NCBI RefSeq assembly: GCF_900110435.1
Contig: NZ_FODT01000004.1
Span: 1 to 64,000, forward strand
Origin: Rhodopseudomonas pseudopalustris
GTDB taxonomy: Bacteria > Pseudomonadota > Alphaproteobacteria > Rhizobiales > Xanthobacteraceae
Direction of reading: 5' to 3'
DNA: 64,000 nt
Below are positions 43,550-50,981 of this stretch, piece after piece. Within the stretch, counting starts at the first letter, position 1; every line of letters starts with the position of its first letter. The notes beneath the pieces were generated by a model that worked only from the letters and a program-made list of their open reading frames with translations, did no database searches and was not told the DNA's origin. A program made the translations under genes and the position numbers.

Positions 43550-44266
43550 ATGGGATCGAGGCATCACAGGTTGGCCGTGTTCCTGGCCTTCGAGCGCCTT
43601 GACCAGGCACGGACGGATAAGGAAACGCGCGAGGTTCTCGCGGACGCGCTCGGCGCGTTCGGTTTTGAGTATTTCATAGCCGGGTCCCGCCGCATCGACC
43701 CTCATGACTTCGATAGGATGCTGCTTCTGGACGGCTGGCCCAGCCGCTGGCGCAAGCAATATCGGGGGGACAACCTGCTCCAGAAGGACCCCATCGCCCG
43801 ACACGCTCGCCGAAGCTTGGATCCCTTTCTCTGGAAGGATGTTCCCGTCCAGACCGCGGACGAATTGCGGGTGATGGATTTGGCGGCGGCCGATTACGGG
43901 TTTGTGTCGGGCTTCACCGTCCCAATCTATGGGACAACCGGCTACCAGGCTACGTTTTCCGCGACCGGTCGCGACATCGACGCTTCCCGGGATGCTCTTA
44001 AAGCCGCCGAATTGCTGGCCCTCTACGCTTACCGCCGCACAATCAGGATCAGGTCGGAGAGCAGGGAATTTGTCCTCACGCGTCGCGAGCGGGAGGTCAT
44101 GACCTGGGCCGCAGCCGGGAAGTCTGCATGGGATACCGGCGAAATCCTGCAAATCTCGGAACAGACGGTCAAGTGCCATATCTCGTCTGTCCTCGCCAAG
44201 CTCAAGGTCTGCTCGAAAGCCCAGGCGATCGTCGAATCGATGCGACGGGGCGAGATTGAGCCTTAG
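43550..44266 (+). CDS. LuxR-family quorum-sensing regulator
   Basis: The 238-residue product has an N-terminal autoinducer-binding domain (about residues 15-165) and a C-terminal LuxR helix-turn-helix (175-230; 'LTRREREVMTWAAAGKSAWD', 'ISEQTVKCHISSVLAKL'). The residues that contact the acyl-homoserine lactone in LuxR/TraR align well: W67, Y71, D80, P81, W95 and G121. It lies 77 bases upstream of a luxI gene on the same strand, forming a cognate pair. It does not look like the p-coumaroyl-HSL receptor RpaR of R. palustris, as I recall that protein. The signal is unknown. Confidence 0.93.
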   Translation: MGSRHHRLAVFLAFERLDQARTDKETREVLADALGAFGFEYFIAGSRRIDPHDFDRMLLLDGWPSRWRKQYRGDNLLQKDPIARHARRSLDPFLWKDVPVQTADELRVMDLAAADYGFVSGFTVPIYGTTGYQATFSATGRDIDASRDALKAAELLALYAYRRTIRIRSESREFVLTRREREVMTWAAAGKSAWDTGEILQISEQTVKCHISSVLAKLKVCSKAQAIVESMRRGEIEP

Positions 44267-44294
44267 TCAATCCCTCTCCCTCGGGATTAGCCTG

Positions 44295-44312
44295 TTCAGC
44301 CAGAGCCCTGAA
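44295..44312 (+). promoter_or_regulatory. Candidate lux-type dyad upstream of luxI
   Basis: TTCAG-N8-CTGAA is an 18-base inverted repeat, 31 bases before the luxI start. Its size and place suit a LuxR-type operator, but the half-sites are not the classic CTG...CAG order, so this is only a candidate. Confidence 0.3.
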
Positions 44313-44313
44313 G

Positions 44314-44337
44314 CTTCCGCGCCAACTTGCGCGGGAG
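44314..44337 (+). promoter_or_regulatory. Hairpin covering the luxI ribosome-binding site
   Basis: CTTCCGCGC (44314-44322) can pair with GCGCGGGAG (44329-44337) around CAACTT, nine pairs with one G-T wobble. The right arm contains the Shine-Dalgarno sequence GGGAG for luxI, whose ATG is at 44344. The folded RNA would hide the site. Confidence 0.55.
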
Positions 44338-44343
44338 CGGCAG

Positions 44344-44961
44344 ATGATCCGGGTTATCAGTCACGAAAATAGCGAGCGCTTTGCACTAACGCTCGACCAG
44401 ATGTTTAGGCTCCGGCATGAGCTTTTCGTCAAAGAAAGGGGCTGGAAAGACTTCGATAAAGACGGCCTCTATGAGCAGGATCGCTACGACAACGAGCACG
44501 CGGTCTATCTCACCTGTCTCGACGACGCGGAAGCCGTTGTAGGCTGCATGAGGCTTTATCCCACTACGTTGCCGCATATGCTCAGCGAGCACTTCAGGGA
44601 TTTCGTCGACGGCGAAATCCCGAGCTCTGACACCACCATCGAAATGACCCGGCTTGGCATAAGGCCTTCGCGGCGTGGTGGCCGGACCTACCACGAGCTG
44701 CTTCTCGGCGTCCTGGAGTATTGCCTTGAGAACCGGATTCAGGAGGCGACCGGCCTGGTGCGGCACGCGCGGATACCCATCGCCCAGGCGATCGGTTTCT
44801 ACCCTGAGATAATCGGACCCGTCCGGCTCGTCGATGACGACCCGGTTGTGGCCGTACGATTTGATATGACCACGGAAGCGCTTGCGAGGGTGCGCCGCCA
44901 CAGCGGTATCGCCGGCTCGGTCCTTGAACCGGAATCAATGTCTACCAGAAAGATCGCGTAG
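44344..44961 (+). CDS. LuxI-family acyl-homoserine-lactone synthase
   Basis: LuxI enzymes make homoserine-lactone signals from SAM and an acyl donor. All ten invariant positions of the family can be placed in this 205-residue protein: R24, F28, W34 ('FRLRHELFVKERGW'), E44, D46, D49 ('YEQDRYDNE'), R70 ('GCMRLYPTT'), F84 or F87, E100 and R103 ('IEMTRLGIRPSRRG'). It follows its luxR by 77 bases. The acyl-binding C-terminal half differs from the BjaI and RpaI sequences I can recall, so the signal could be fatty-acyl, branched or aromatic. The start at 44344 follows GGGAG. Confidence 0.93.
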   Translation: MIRVISHENSERFALTLDQMFRLRHELFVKERGWKDFDKDGLYEQDRYDNEHAVYLTCLDDAEAVVGCMRLYPTTLPHMLSEHFRDFVDGEIPSSDTTIEMTRLGIRPSRRGGRTYHELLLGVLEYCLENRIQEATGLVRHARIPIAQAIGFYPEIIGPVRLVDDDPVVAVRFDMTTEALARVRRHSGIAGSVLEPESMSTRKIA

Positions 44962-45147
44962 GTGCCCTCAGAGCTTGAAGAGGCGAGTAAAGGAGAAACA
45001 GCCGCCACTGACCTGGTGGACAGGCTCGTCGACCTATTGAGATTCGCGGAATCGTGCGGTCATCCCTTGACAATCAGACTACTGAAGATGGCTCTCCTCA
45101 ACGAGGCTCAGTTGCCGAGTTCGATTAGCCATCGGGGCCTTACCTGA
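44962..45147 (+). CDS. Small protein coupled to luxI, hypothetical
   Basis: The 61-residue frame begins with a GTG immediately after the luxI stop codon. It is mostly helical (DRLVDLLRFAESCGHPLTIR, KMALLNEAQL) with an acidic N-terminus. Similar short helical proteins lie next to luxI genes in some Bradyrhizobium relatives, as far as I recall, but I cannot name a family. The gapless position and reading direction suggest translation coupled to luxI. Function is unknown. Confidence 0.55.
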   Translation: MPSELEEASKGETAATDLVDRLVDLLRFAESCGHPLTIRLLKMALLNEAQLPSSISHRGLT

Positions 45148-45503
45148 TGCATGCTTGCACGGGCCGATATACGGAGATCAGGAAACGGATTGAGGCGGAG
45201 AAGGCTGAGACGGAGAGACTGCTTAAATTGGAGGCCGATCGGTTGAAGTGTCACACAGACCGTGTCGAGAGTTTCCGGCGTGCCGGAGCGATTAGGGCAT
45301 TTGTCTCAACCGTGACCAACGTCTTCCGCTCGCCGGGACGGACCCGGCCAAGGTGTCTCAGCGGCGGGATTGGGCGCTGTCTCAGCGGATTGACTGGCCC
45401 CAATACCCACGTGCAAGGCCTGGGAAGACATCAACTAGCCGGATGGTTCGGCGACTTTCCGTTAAGCGCATCGCACTTCGGATTCCATTGCCAATGGCCG
45501 TAG
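45147..45503 (+). CDS. Hypothetical frame overlapping the small protein
   Basis: The 118-residue frame starts at an ATG that overlaps the preceding stop (TGATG), the arrangement used for coupled translation. Residues 1-60 are charged and helical (RKRIEAEKAETERLLKLEAD), coiled-coil-like. From about residue 66 onwards the sequence becomes low in protein character (glycine/proline-rich, TRPRCLSGGIGRC), so the true gene may be shorter or damaged. No family is recognised. Confidence 0.4.
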   Translation: MHACTGRYTEIRKRIEAEKAETERLLKLEADRLKCHTDRVESFRRAGAIRAFVSTVTNVFRSPGRTRPRCLSGGIGRCLSGLTGPNTHVQGLGRHQLAGWFGDFPLSASHFGFHCQWP

Positions 45504-45587
45504 TTTCCTTACACAAGGATTTACACATGCGAGTTGTCCGATAAAAATCGAAATTTGTTAACTATTTACGCTACACCCGTTAGGGCC

Positions 45588-46370
45588 TCAAATCCCCACC
45601 GCACGCACCGGCGGGTGGCCGGTGGAGGGGCTGTGCATCGCCTGTAATTCGCCGGCAATGGCGGTGTTCAGGACCTGTTCGAGCCGGGTCATGATTCGGG
45701 CGATCGGGGCGGCGTCGATCAGGCGGTGGTCGAATCGGATCACCATGTCGAGCCGGCTGTCGTCGCCGAGCCGGCCGTAGCTCAGCATGTAGGGGCCGGG
45801 GCTGGTCGGGTACAGGTTGCCGGGGCCGATCGCCGACACCGAGGACAGGCCGAAACTGCCGAAATAATTGGCGCGCTGGCGGGCGAGCGACAGCCCGCTC
45901 CACCAGGCGATCCGCCGCAGCGGCCAGGGCAGCGCGCTGATCCGCAGCAGCTTGCGGAACATCGGCACCTCGTTGATCGGCAAGGTCTGCGCCTCGCGGA
46001 TCAACGCATCGACGCCCGTCAGCGCCAGTTCGTCGGGCGCCACCAGCTTCTGGATCAGCACGCAGTCCTCGCCGTCGATTTCGCGGGCGATCGCGATCGC
46101 GCCGACGCTGCGCGGCAGTTCGTAGAAATGCGGCCAAGGGAAATCGACGACCAGCGTACGCAGCACCGGCTGCTCGCGCGCCACCAACGCAAAGGCTTTG
46201 GCGATGATCGCGGCGAAGCCGGGCGGCGATGGCAGCCGGGCGCGCGCCTGCGCCAGCGGCGTCAGATCGAGCGTGCGCTGATAGGTGATCAGCGGCACGC
46301 CCTCGGAGGCGCGCATCAGATCGGCGATCAGCCGCCGCCGCAGCGAGATGGGTCGAATGGCGCCGCGCAC
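45588..46370 (-). CDS. 2-oxoacid dehydrogenase acyltransferase (E2)-like catalytic domain protein
   Basis: The 260-residue product resembles the catalytic domain of E2 acyltransferases alone, with no lipoyl or subunit-binding domain. Recognisable blocks are 'PLITYQRTLDLTPL', 'GFAAIIAKAFALVAREQP', 'FGSFGLSSVSAIG' and, near the end, 'VIRFDHRLIDAAPIARIM'. In E2 enzymes the last block carries the catalytic H and D in DHRxxDG; here the glycine is alanine. The start is a GTG at 46370. The substrate is unknown. It lies 6 bases downstream of a secreted cupin gene. Confidence 0.75.
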   Translation of the reverse strand: MRGAIRPISLRRRLIADLMRASEGVPLITYQRTLDLTPLAQARARLPSPPGFAAIIAKAFALVAREQPVLRTLVVDFPWPHFYELPRSVGAIAIAREIDGEDCVLIQKLVAPDELALTGVDALIREAQTLPINEVPMFRKLLRISALPWPLRRIAWWSGLSLARQRANYFGSFGLSSVSAIGPGNLYPTSPGPYMLSYGRLGDDSRLDMVIRFDHRLIDAAPIARIMTRLEQVLNTAIAGELQAMHSPSTGHPPVRAVGI

Positions 46371-46376
46371 GAGTGG

Positions 46377-46760
46377 CTAGGGCGCCGGCGTCGCGAGCGG
46401 CTTGGTCTTGTCGACCACCCAGACCGCCATCACCTTGGCGCCCTTGTCGCCATGGGCCTTGGCGTCGTGCACCACGCCCGCCGGAATGGAGTAGGAATCG
46501 CCGGCCTTGAGGTGCTTGTCGGCCTGGCCGTCGATGCTCATCACTGCTTCACCTTCCAACAGGTACCCGGTTTCGATCCCGGGGTGGGTGTGTCGGCCAA
46601 TGCTGCCGCCGGACGGAAGTTCCGCGAGACCGCTGACGGTGACATAGCCCTCGGGGAACTCGACCTTCTGCAGCGGTGTCCGCTTGATACCACTTTGTTG
46701 AGCGAAGGCGGTGCCGGCGAGTGCGGCGATCGTCAGTGCGATCAGGATTTTTCTGGTCAT
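46377..46760 (-). CDS. Secreted cupin-domain protein
   Basis: The 127-residue protein has a cleavable signal peptide (MTRKILIALTIAALAGTAFA). One cupin barrel follows, with the metal-binding motif in 'IGRHTHPGIETGYLLEGE' (two His and a Glu) and 'GDSYSIPAGVVHDAKAHGD' as the second cupin motif. It is therefore a periplasmic metal-binding protein, possibly an oxygenase or sensor. It is followed at once by the E2-like gene; a joint function is not obvious, since the two act in different compartments. Confidence 0.85.
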   Translation of the reverse strand: MTRKILIALTIAALAGTAFAQQSGIKRTPLQKVEFPEGYVTVSGLAELPSGGSIGRHTHPGIETGYLLEGEAVMSIDGQADKHLKAGDSYSIPAGVVHDAKAHGDKGAKVMAVWVVDKTKPLATPAP

Positions 46761-46814
46761 CGTGGTTCCTCCCTGACTGTGAATCTAGCAGCGCGGGAGG
46801 ACGCCGAAAAGCAC

Positions 46815-47615
46815 TCAGGCCGGAACCCGGCCGCCGAAATAGGGCGCGAGCGCTGCCGTGAAGCGTGGCAGCCGTCCGGATGTGAATACCATCTCGGCGC
46901 CGGGATGATCGCCTTGATGATCGCTTGGGCCGGAGCCAGGACCGAGCAGGGTGACAACCCGGCGGGCGATCGCCGGCGCCGGATCGATCCAGTCGACCGG
47001 CCAGGGCGCCAGCCGCATCAGCCGGTCGAGCAAGAGCGGGTAGTGTGTGCAGGCGAGCACGATGGTGTCGGGGCGGCTGCCGTCGGCGTCGACGAAACAG
47101 GGCGCGATCTCGGCGTGGATCGCCTCGTCGGCGACATCCGCGCCGCCGAGCGCGGCTTCGGCGAGCGCGGCCAGATGCACGGAGCCGACCAGCGTGACGT
47201 CGCAGCCGCCGGCGAAATCGCGGATCAGCGCGCGGGTGTATTCGCGCTTCACCGTGCCGCTGGTGCCGAGCACCGAGACGCGCTTGGTGGTCGACGCCGC
47301 ACAGGCCGGCTTGATCGCCGGCACCGTGCCGACGAACGGCACGCTGTAGGCGGCGCGCAGATGCGACAGCACCAGCGTCGAGGCGGTGTTGCAGGCGATC
47401 ACCACGAGGGCGGGGGTGTGGGCGTCGATCAGCTCGCCGATCAGCGGCACCACCCGGCCGACCAGCGCCTCTTCGCTGTGCTGGCCATAGGGAAAGAACG
47501 CATCGTCGGCCGCATAGGTGACGTGCGCATCCGGCCGCGCCTTGACGATCTCGCGCAGCACCGTCAGCCCGCCGAGGCCGGAATCGAAGACAAGGATGTT
47601 CGGATGCGAGCCCAC
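46815..47615 (-). CDS. murI: Glutamate racemase
   Basis: MurI makes D-glutamate for peptidoglycan. The 266-residue product has the two catalytic cysteines in VVIACNTAST (C75) and LACTHYPLL (C189, with H191), and the N-terminal substrate motif 'FDSGLGGLTVLREI'. The length is normal. The gene stands alone, on the minus strand like purB, but separated from it by a family B repeat. Confidence 0.96.
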   Translation of the reverse strand: MGSHPNILVFDSGLGGLTVLREIVKARPDAHVTYAADDAFFPYGQHSEEALVGRVVPLIGELIDAHTPALVVIACNTASTLVLSHLRAAYSVPFVGTVPAIKPACAASTTKRVSVLGTSGTVKREYTRALIRDFAGGCDVTLVGSVHLAALAEAALGGADVADEAIHAEIAPCFVDADGSRPDTIVLACTHYPLLLDRLMRLAPWPVDWIDPAPAIARRVVTLLGPGSGPSDHQGDHPGAEMVFTSGRLPRFTAALAPYFGGRVPA

Positions 47616-47716
47616 GTCGCGACCTTATCGCAGCTTGGTTAGTTTTCGGTTGTTTTTCCCGGGACGCTGCCTTGCAGCGGAGGCGGGTGCAGGGTGACGC
47701 TTACGGCGCGTTCATG

Positions 47717-47868
47717 GTCATTCCGGGGCGCGAGCGGAGCTCGCGAACCCGGAATCCATACTCCCTGTGTTCTCGACTGATGCTCGGCGCCGGCCACGCT
47801 CTGCGCTGGCCGCGAGTCCAGGGGCTATGGATTCCGGGTTCGCCGCTGCGCGGCGCCCCGGAATGACG
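47717..47868. repeat. Dispersed inverted repeat, family B, copy 4
   Basis: GTCATTCCGGGGCGCGAGCG opens and CGGCGCCCCGGAATGAC closes this element; the inner arms are GAACCCGGAATCCATA and its complement TATGGATTCCGGGTTC. It lies between purB and murI. Confidence 0.85.
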
Positions 47869-47886
47869 AACGAGGTCGGGCCTCGC

Positions 47887-49194
47887 TCAGCTTTCGCCGA
47901 ACACCCGCCGGAAGATCGTGTCGACGTGCTTCAGGTGATAGCCGAGGTCGAATTGCTCCTCGATCTCGGCGTCGGTCATGTATGTCTTCATGTCCGGATC
48001 GGCCTTCAGCAGCGTCAGGAAGTCGCCTTCGCCGCGCCACACCGGCATCGCGTTGCGCTGCACCAGTCTGTAGCTCTCCTCGCGCGAGCAGCCCTTCTGC
48101 GTCAGCGCCGTCAGCAGCCGTTGCGAGTGGATCAGGCCGCCGAGCCGGTCGAGATTCTTGGTCATATTCTCCGGATACACCACCAGCTTCTCGATCACGG
48201 AGGCTAAGCGGTTCAGCGCGAAGTCGAGCGTCACCGTGGAGTCCGGCGCGATCATCCGCTCGGCGGAGGAGTGCGAGATATCGCGCTCGTGCCACAGCAC
48301 GACGTTCTCCATCGCCGGCGTCACATAGGCGCGCACCATGCGGGCGAGGCCGGTGAGATTTTCGGTCAGCACCGGGTTGCGCTTGTGCGGCATCGAGGAC
48401 GAGCCCTTCTGCCCTTCGGAGAAGAACTCCTCGGCCTCGAGCACTTCGGTGCGCTGCATGTGGCGGATCTCGGTGGCGAGCCGCTCCACCGACGAGGCGA
48501 TCACGCCGAGCGTGGCGAAGTACATCGCGTGGCGGTCGCGCGGGATCACCTGGGTCGAGACCGGCTCGACCGCGAGCCCCATCGCTTTCGCAACGTGTTC
48601 TTCGACGCGCGGATCGATATGCGCGAAGGTGCCGACCGAGCCGGAGATCGCGCAGGTCGCGACTTCCTTGCGGGCGGCGATCAGTCGCTCGCGGGCGCGC
48701 GAAAACTCGGCATAGGCGTAGGCCATCTTCAGCCCGAACGTCACCGGCTCGGCATGGATGCCGTGCGAGCGGCCGATCGATGGCGTCAGCCTGTGTTCGT
48801 AGGCGCGCGTCTTCAGCGCGGCGAGCACGCGGTCGAGATCGGCGAGCAGGATGTCGGAGGCGCGGACGAGCTGGACGTTGAAGCAGGTGTCGAGCACGTC
48901 CGACGAGGTCATGCCCTGATGCACGAAGCGCGACAGCGGGCCGACGAATTCGGCCAGATGCGTCAGAAACGCGATGACGTCGTGCTTGACCTCACGCTCG
49001 ATCTCGTCGATCCGCGCCACGTCGAATTGCGCGTCCTTGCCCTTGGCCCAGATCGTCTCCGCCGCCTCCTTCGGGATCACGCCGAGCGCGGCCTGGGCGT
49101 CCGAGGCGTGCGCCTCGATCTCGAACCAGATCTTGAAGCGGGTGAGCGGCTCCCAAATGGCAGCCATTTCCGGACGGGTGTAGCGCGGGATCAT
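47887..49194 (-). CDS. purB: Adenylosuccinate lyase
   Basis: PurB acts twice in purine synthesis, releasing fumarate from SAICAR and from adenylosuccinate. The 435-residue product has the fumarase-superfamily signature GSSSMPHKRNPVLTEN with its catalytic serine loop, and 'GMTSSDVLDTCFNVQL' and 'GRSHGIHAEP'. It is remote from the purCSQL cluster. The start at 49194 (MIPRYTRPEMAAIWEP) matches the family. Confidence 0.96.
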   Translation of the reverse strand: MIPRYTRPEMAAIWEPLTRFKIWFEIEAHASDAQAALGVIPKEAAETIWAKGKDAQFDVARIDEIEREVKHDVIAFLTHLAEFVGPLSRFVHQGMTSSDVLDTCFNVQLVRASDILLADLDRVLAALKTRAYEHRLTPSIGRSHGIHAEPVTFGLKMAYAYAEFSRARERLIAARKEVATCAISGSVGTFAHIDPRVEEHVAKAMGLAVEPVSTQVIPRDRHAMYFATLGVIASSVERLATEIRHMQRTEVLEAEEFFSEGQKGSSSMPHKRNPVLTENLTGLARMVRAYVTPAMENVVLWHERDISHSSAERMIAPDSTVTLDFALNRLASVIEKLVVYPENMTKNLDRLGGLIHSQRLLTALTQKGCSREESYRLVQRNAMPVWRGEGDFLTLLKADPDMKTYMTDAEIEEQFDLGYHLKHVDTIFRRVFGES

Positions 49195-49609
49195 CGCAAG
49201 CTCTTCGTGTTGGGGGATTACGCCGCGCTTTAGCAGACCGGGGGCGGGGAGGCGAGTCGAACGGGCAGCTCTCCGGCCTTTCGTTCGTCATTCCGGGGCG
49301 CGAGCGCAGCTCCGTAGCCTCGATGAAGCGAGCGCGATCGAAGGCCAGCAGTTCGACGACCCCATCGCGCGCTTTGGGGCGCGGACGCGGCCCCGGATTA
49401 CGCTGCGCTCCATCCGGGCTACGGGTGTTGACAAAATTCCTATTATGATTATATTCCGGGCCATCCTGTCCGTGAGGGGCGCATCATGAGGCGTCGGATT
49501 GCGGGACAGATCGCGAAGGCCGGGTGAGCCGCGAGAACGATGAGGCGTGGCTGTTTGAAAATCGAATTGAAGGTCGCGTTGACGCAAAGCGCTCGCGCTA
49601 CACTCTGAT

Positions 49610-49723
49610 CGTCATCGCCCGGCTCGACCGGGCGACCCAGTATCCCAGAGCGTCGGTTACTTCGCCGTGTATCGCTACAAGCGCACTGGAATACTGGATC
49701 CTCCGCTTTCGCGGAGGATGACG
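49610..49723. repeat. Dispersed inverted repeat, family D, copy 2
   Basis: GTCATCGCCCGGCTCGACCG, an inner CCAGTATCCCAGAG, and the returning TGGAATACTGGATCC and CGCTTTCGCGGAGGATGACG. It matches the copy at 2718-2828 in outline. Confidence 0.75.
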
Positions 49724-49757
49724 GCAAATTGTGTGGCGCCGCGCATCACCTCTCACG

Positions 49758-49861
49758 CCCGTCATGCGCGGGCTCGACCCGCGCATCCATCGCGCGAAGC
49801 GCGCCGATCGAAGTGCATCTTGCGAAGAGGATGGATTGCCGGGTCAAGCCCGGCAATGACG
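49758..49861. repeat. Inverted repeat in the purB-rpe gap
   Basis: CCGTCATGCGCGGGCTCGAC and GGATGGATTGCCGGGTCAAG face GCCCGGCAATGACGG in an imperfect palindrome. It is related in style to families B and D but is a separate type. Confidence 0.65.
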
Positions 49862-50012
49862 GTGAATTACTCGATGCGGACGTAGCCCGGATGAGCGCCG
49901 CGACATCCGGGAATCGGCGTCAGCCCCGCATATCGCTTCGCTCATGCGGGCTACTTGCTCGTTATCGACCAGCATGCGCATGGCGCTACACTCGCGCTGC
50001 CGTCAACTCATC

Positions 50013-50711
50013 TTACACGGCTTCGCCTCTCGCCAGCGCTGCCGCATTGCGAATCCCGCTGATGTTCGCCTTGTAGCTCTCCACCGTGCCGCCCTTGAAC
50101 ACGGCGGAGCCGGCGACGAAGGCGTTGGCGCCGGCGGCGGCGAGTTGGCCGGCGACCTTGTCGGAGACGCCGCCATCGACCTCGATGTCGATCGGCCGGC
50201 CGGCGACCATTGCGCGGACCTGGCGGATCTTCTCGACTGCCGACGGAATGAAGGCCTGGCCGCCGAAGCCGGGATTGACCGACATCACCAGCACCAGATC
50301 GATGTCGTCGAGCACATATTCGATCGCGCTCGGATGCGTTCCCGGATTGAGCGAGACGCCGGCCTTCTTGCCGAGCGCGCGGATCGCCTGCAGCGAGCGA
50401 TGCAGATGCGGGCCGGCCTCGGCGTGCACGGTGATGATGTCGCAGCCGGCCTTGGCGAAGGCCTCGAGGAAGGGATCGCACGGCGCGATCATCAGATGCG
50501 CGTCGAACACCTTTTTGGTGTGCGGCCGCATCGCCTTGATGACGTCGGGTCCGTAGGAAATGTTCGGCACGAAATGCCCGTCCATCACGTCGAGATGGAT
50601 CCAGTCGCAGCCGGCCTGATCGACCGCGCGGACCTCTTCGCCCAATTTCGAGAAATCGGAGGCGAGGATCGACGGCGCAATCACGAGGGGGCGGGGCGCG
50701 AGCTGGGTCAT
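50013..50711 (-). CDS. rpe: Ribulose-phosphate 3-epimerase
   Basis: Rpe interconverts ribulose 5-phosphate and xylulose 5-phosphate in the pentose phosphate and Calvin cycles. The 232-residue product from the ATG at 50711 ([20 protein letters not shown]) has '[19 protein letters not shown]', '[15 protein letters not shown]' and '[10 protein letters not shown]', all family motifs with the metal and phosphate ligands. Longer in-frame starts up to 50903 are not supported. Confidence 0.96.
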   Translation of the reverse strand: MTQLAPRPLVIAPSILASDFSKLGEEVRAVDQAGCDWIHLDVMDGHFVPNISYGPDVIKAMRPHTKKVFDAHLMIAPCDPFLEAFAKAGCDIITVHAEAGPHLHRSLQAIRALGKKAGVSLNPGTHPSAIEYVLDDIDLVLVMSVNPGFGGQAFIPSAVEKIRQVRAMVAGRPIDIEVDGGVSDKVAGQLAAAGANAFVAGSAVFKGGTVESYKANISGIRNAAALARGEAV

Positions 50712-50981
50712 GGGCGTTTCCGGTCGGGCGTGAGAGGGATCAGCCTCGCTATCACGCGGACCCGGACCTCGCAATGCGGGCCGGCAAGGGGCGCGGCGCG
50801 CAATGCGGCCGGCACGTTCTGCCGGAGCGGCAGAAATTTCCGCCCAGGCGGTGGCCTTCCGCGGCAAAAATCCCAGCATTTCCAATCGCTCGGGCGTTGG
50901 CACGGCGATTGCTCAAGGTGGACCAGGGAATGCGGGTGATTAGTTGCGGCCGCAGACTGCGGCGTAAAGCGGAGTCTTGCC

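Larger units (their letters stand above)
49195..50012. other. Gene-free repeat mosaic between purB and rpe
   Basis: About 820 bases hold fragments of several repeat families side by side: a half element of family B at 49286-49310, family D at 49610-49723, and another inverted repeat at 49758-49861 (GTCATGCGCGGGCTCGACCC ... GGGTCAAGCCCGGCAATGAC). Short open frames here are composed of repeat sequence and are not genes. Confidence 0.7.

Noticed and set aside
45726-47642. 638-codon plus-strand frame over the E2-like, cupin and murI genes
   Set aside because: It crosses three recognisable minus-strand genes and their gaps, which no real gene would do.
49524-49885. Short frames between purB and rpe
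   Set aside because: They consist mostly of repeat sequence.
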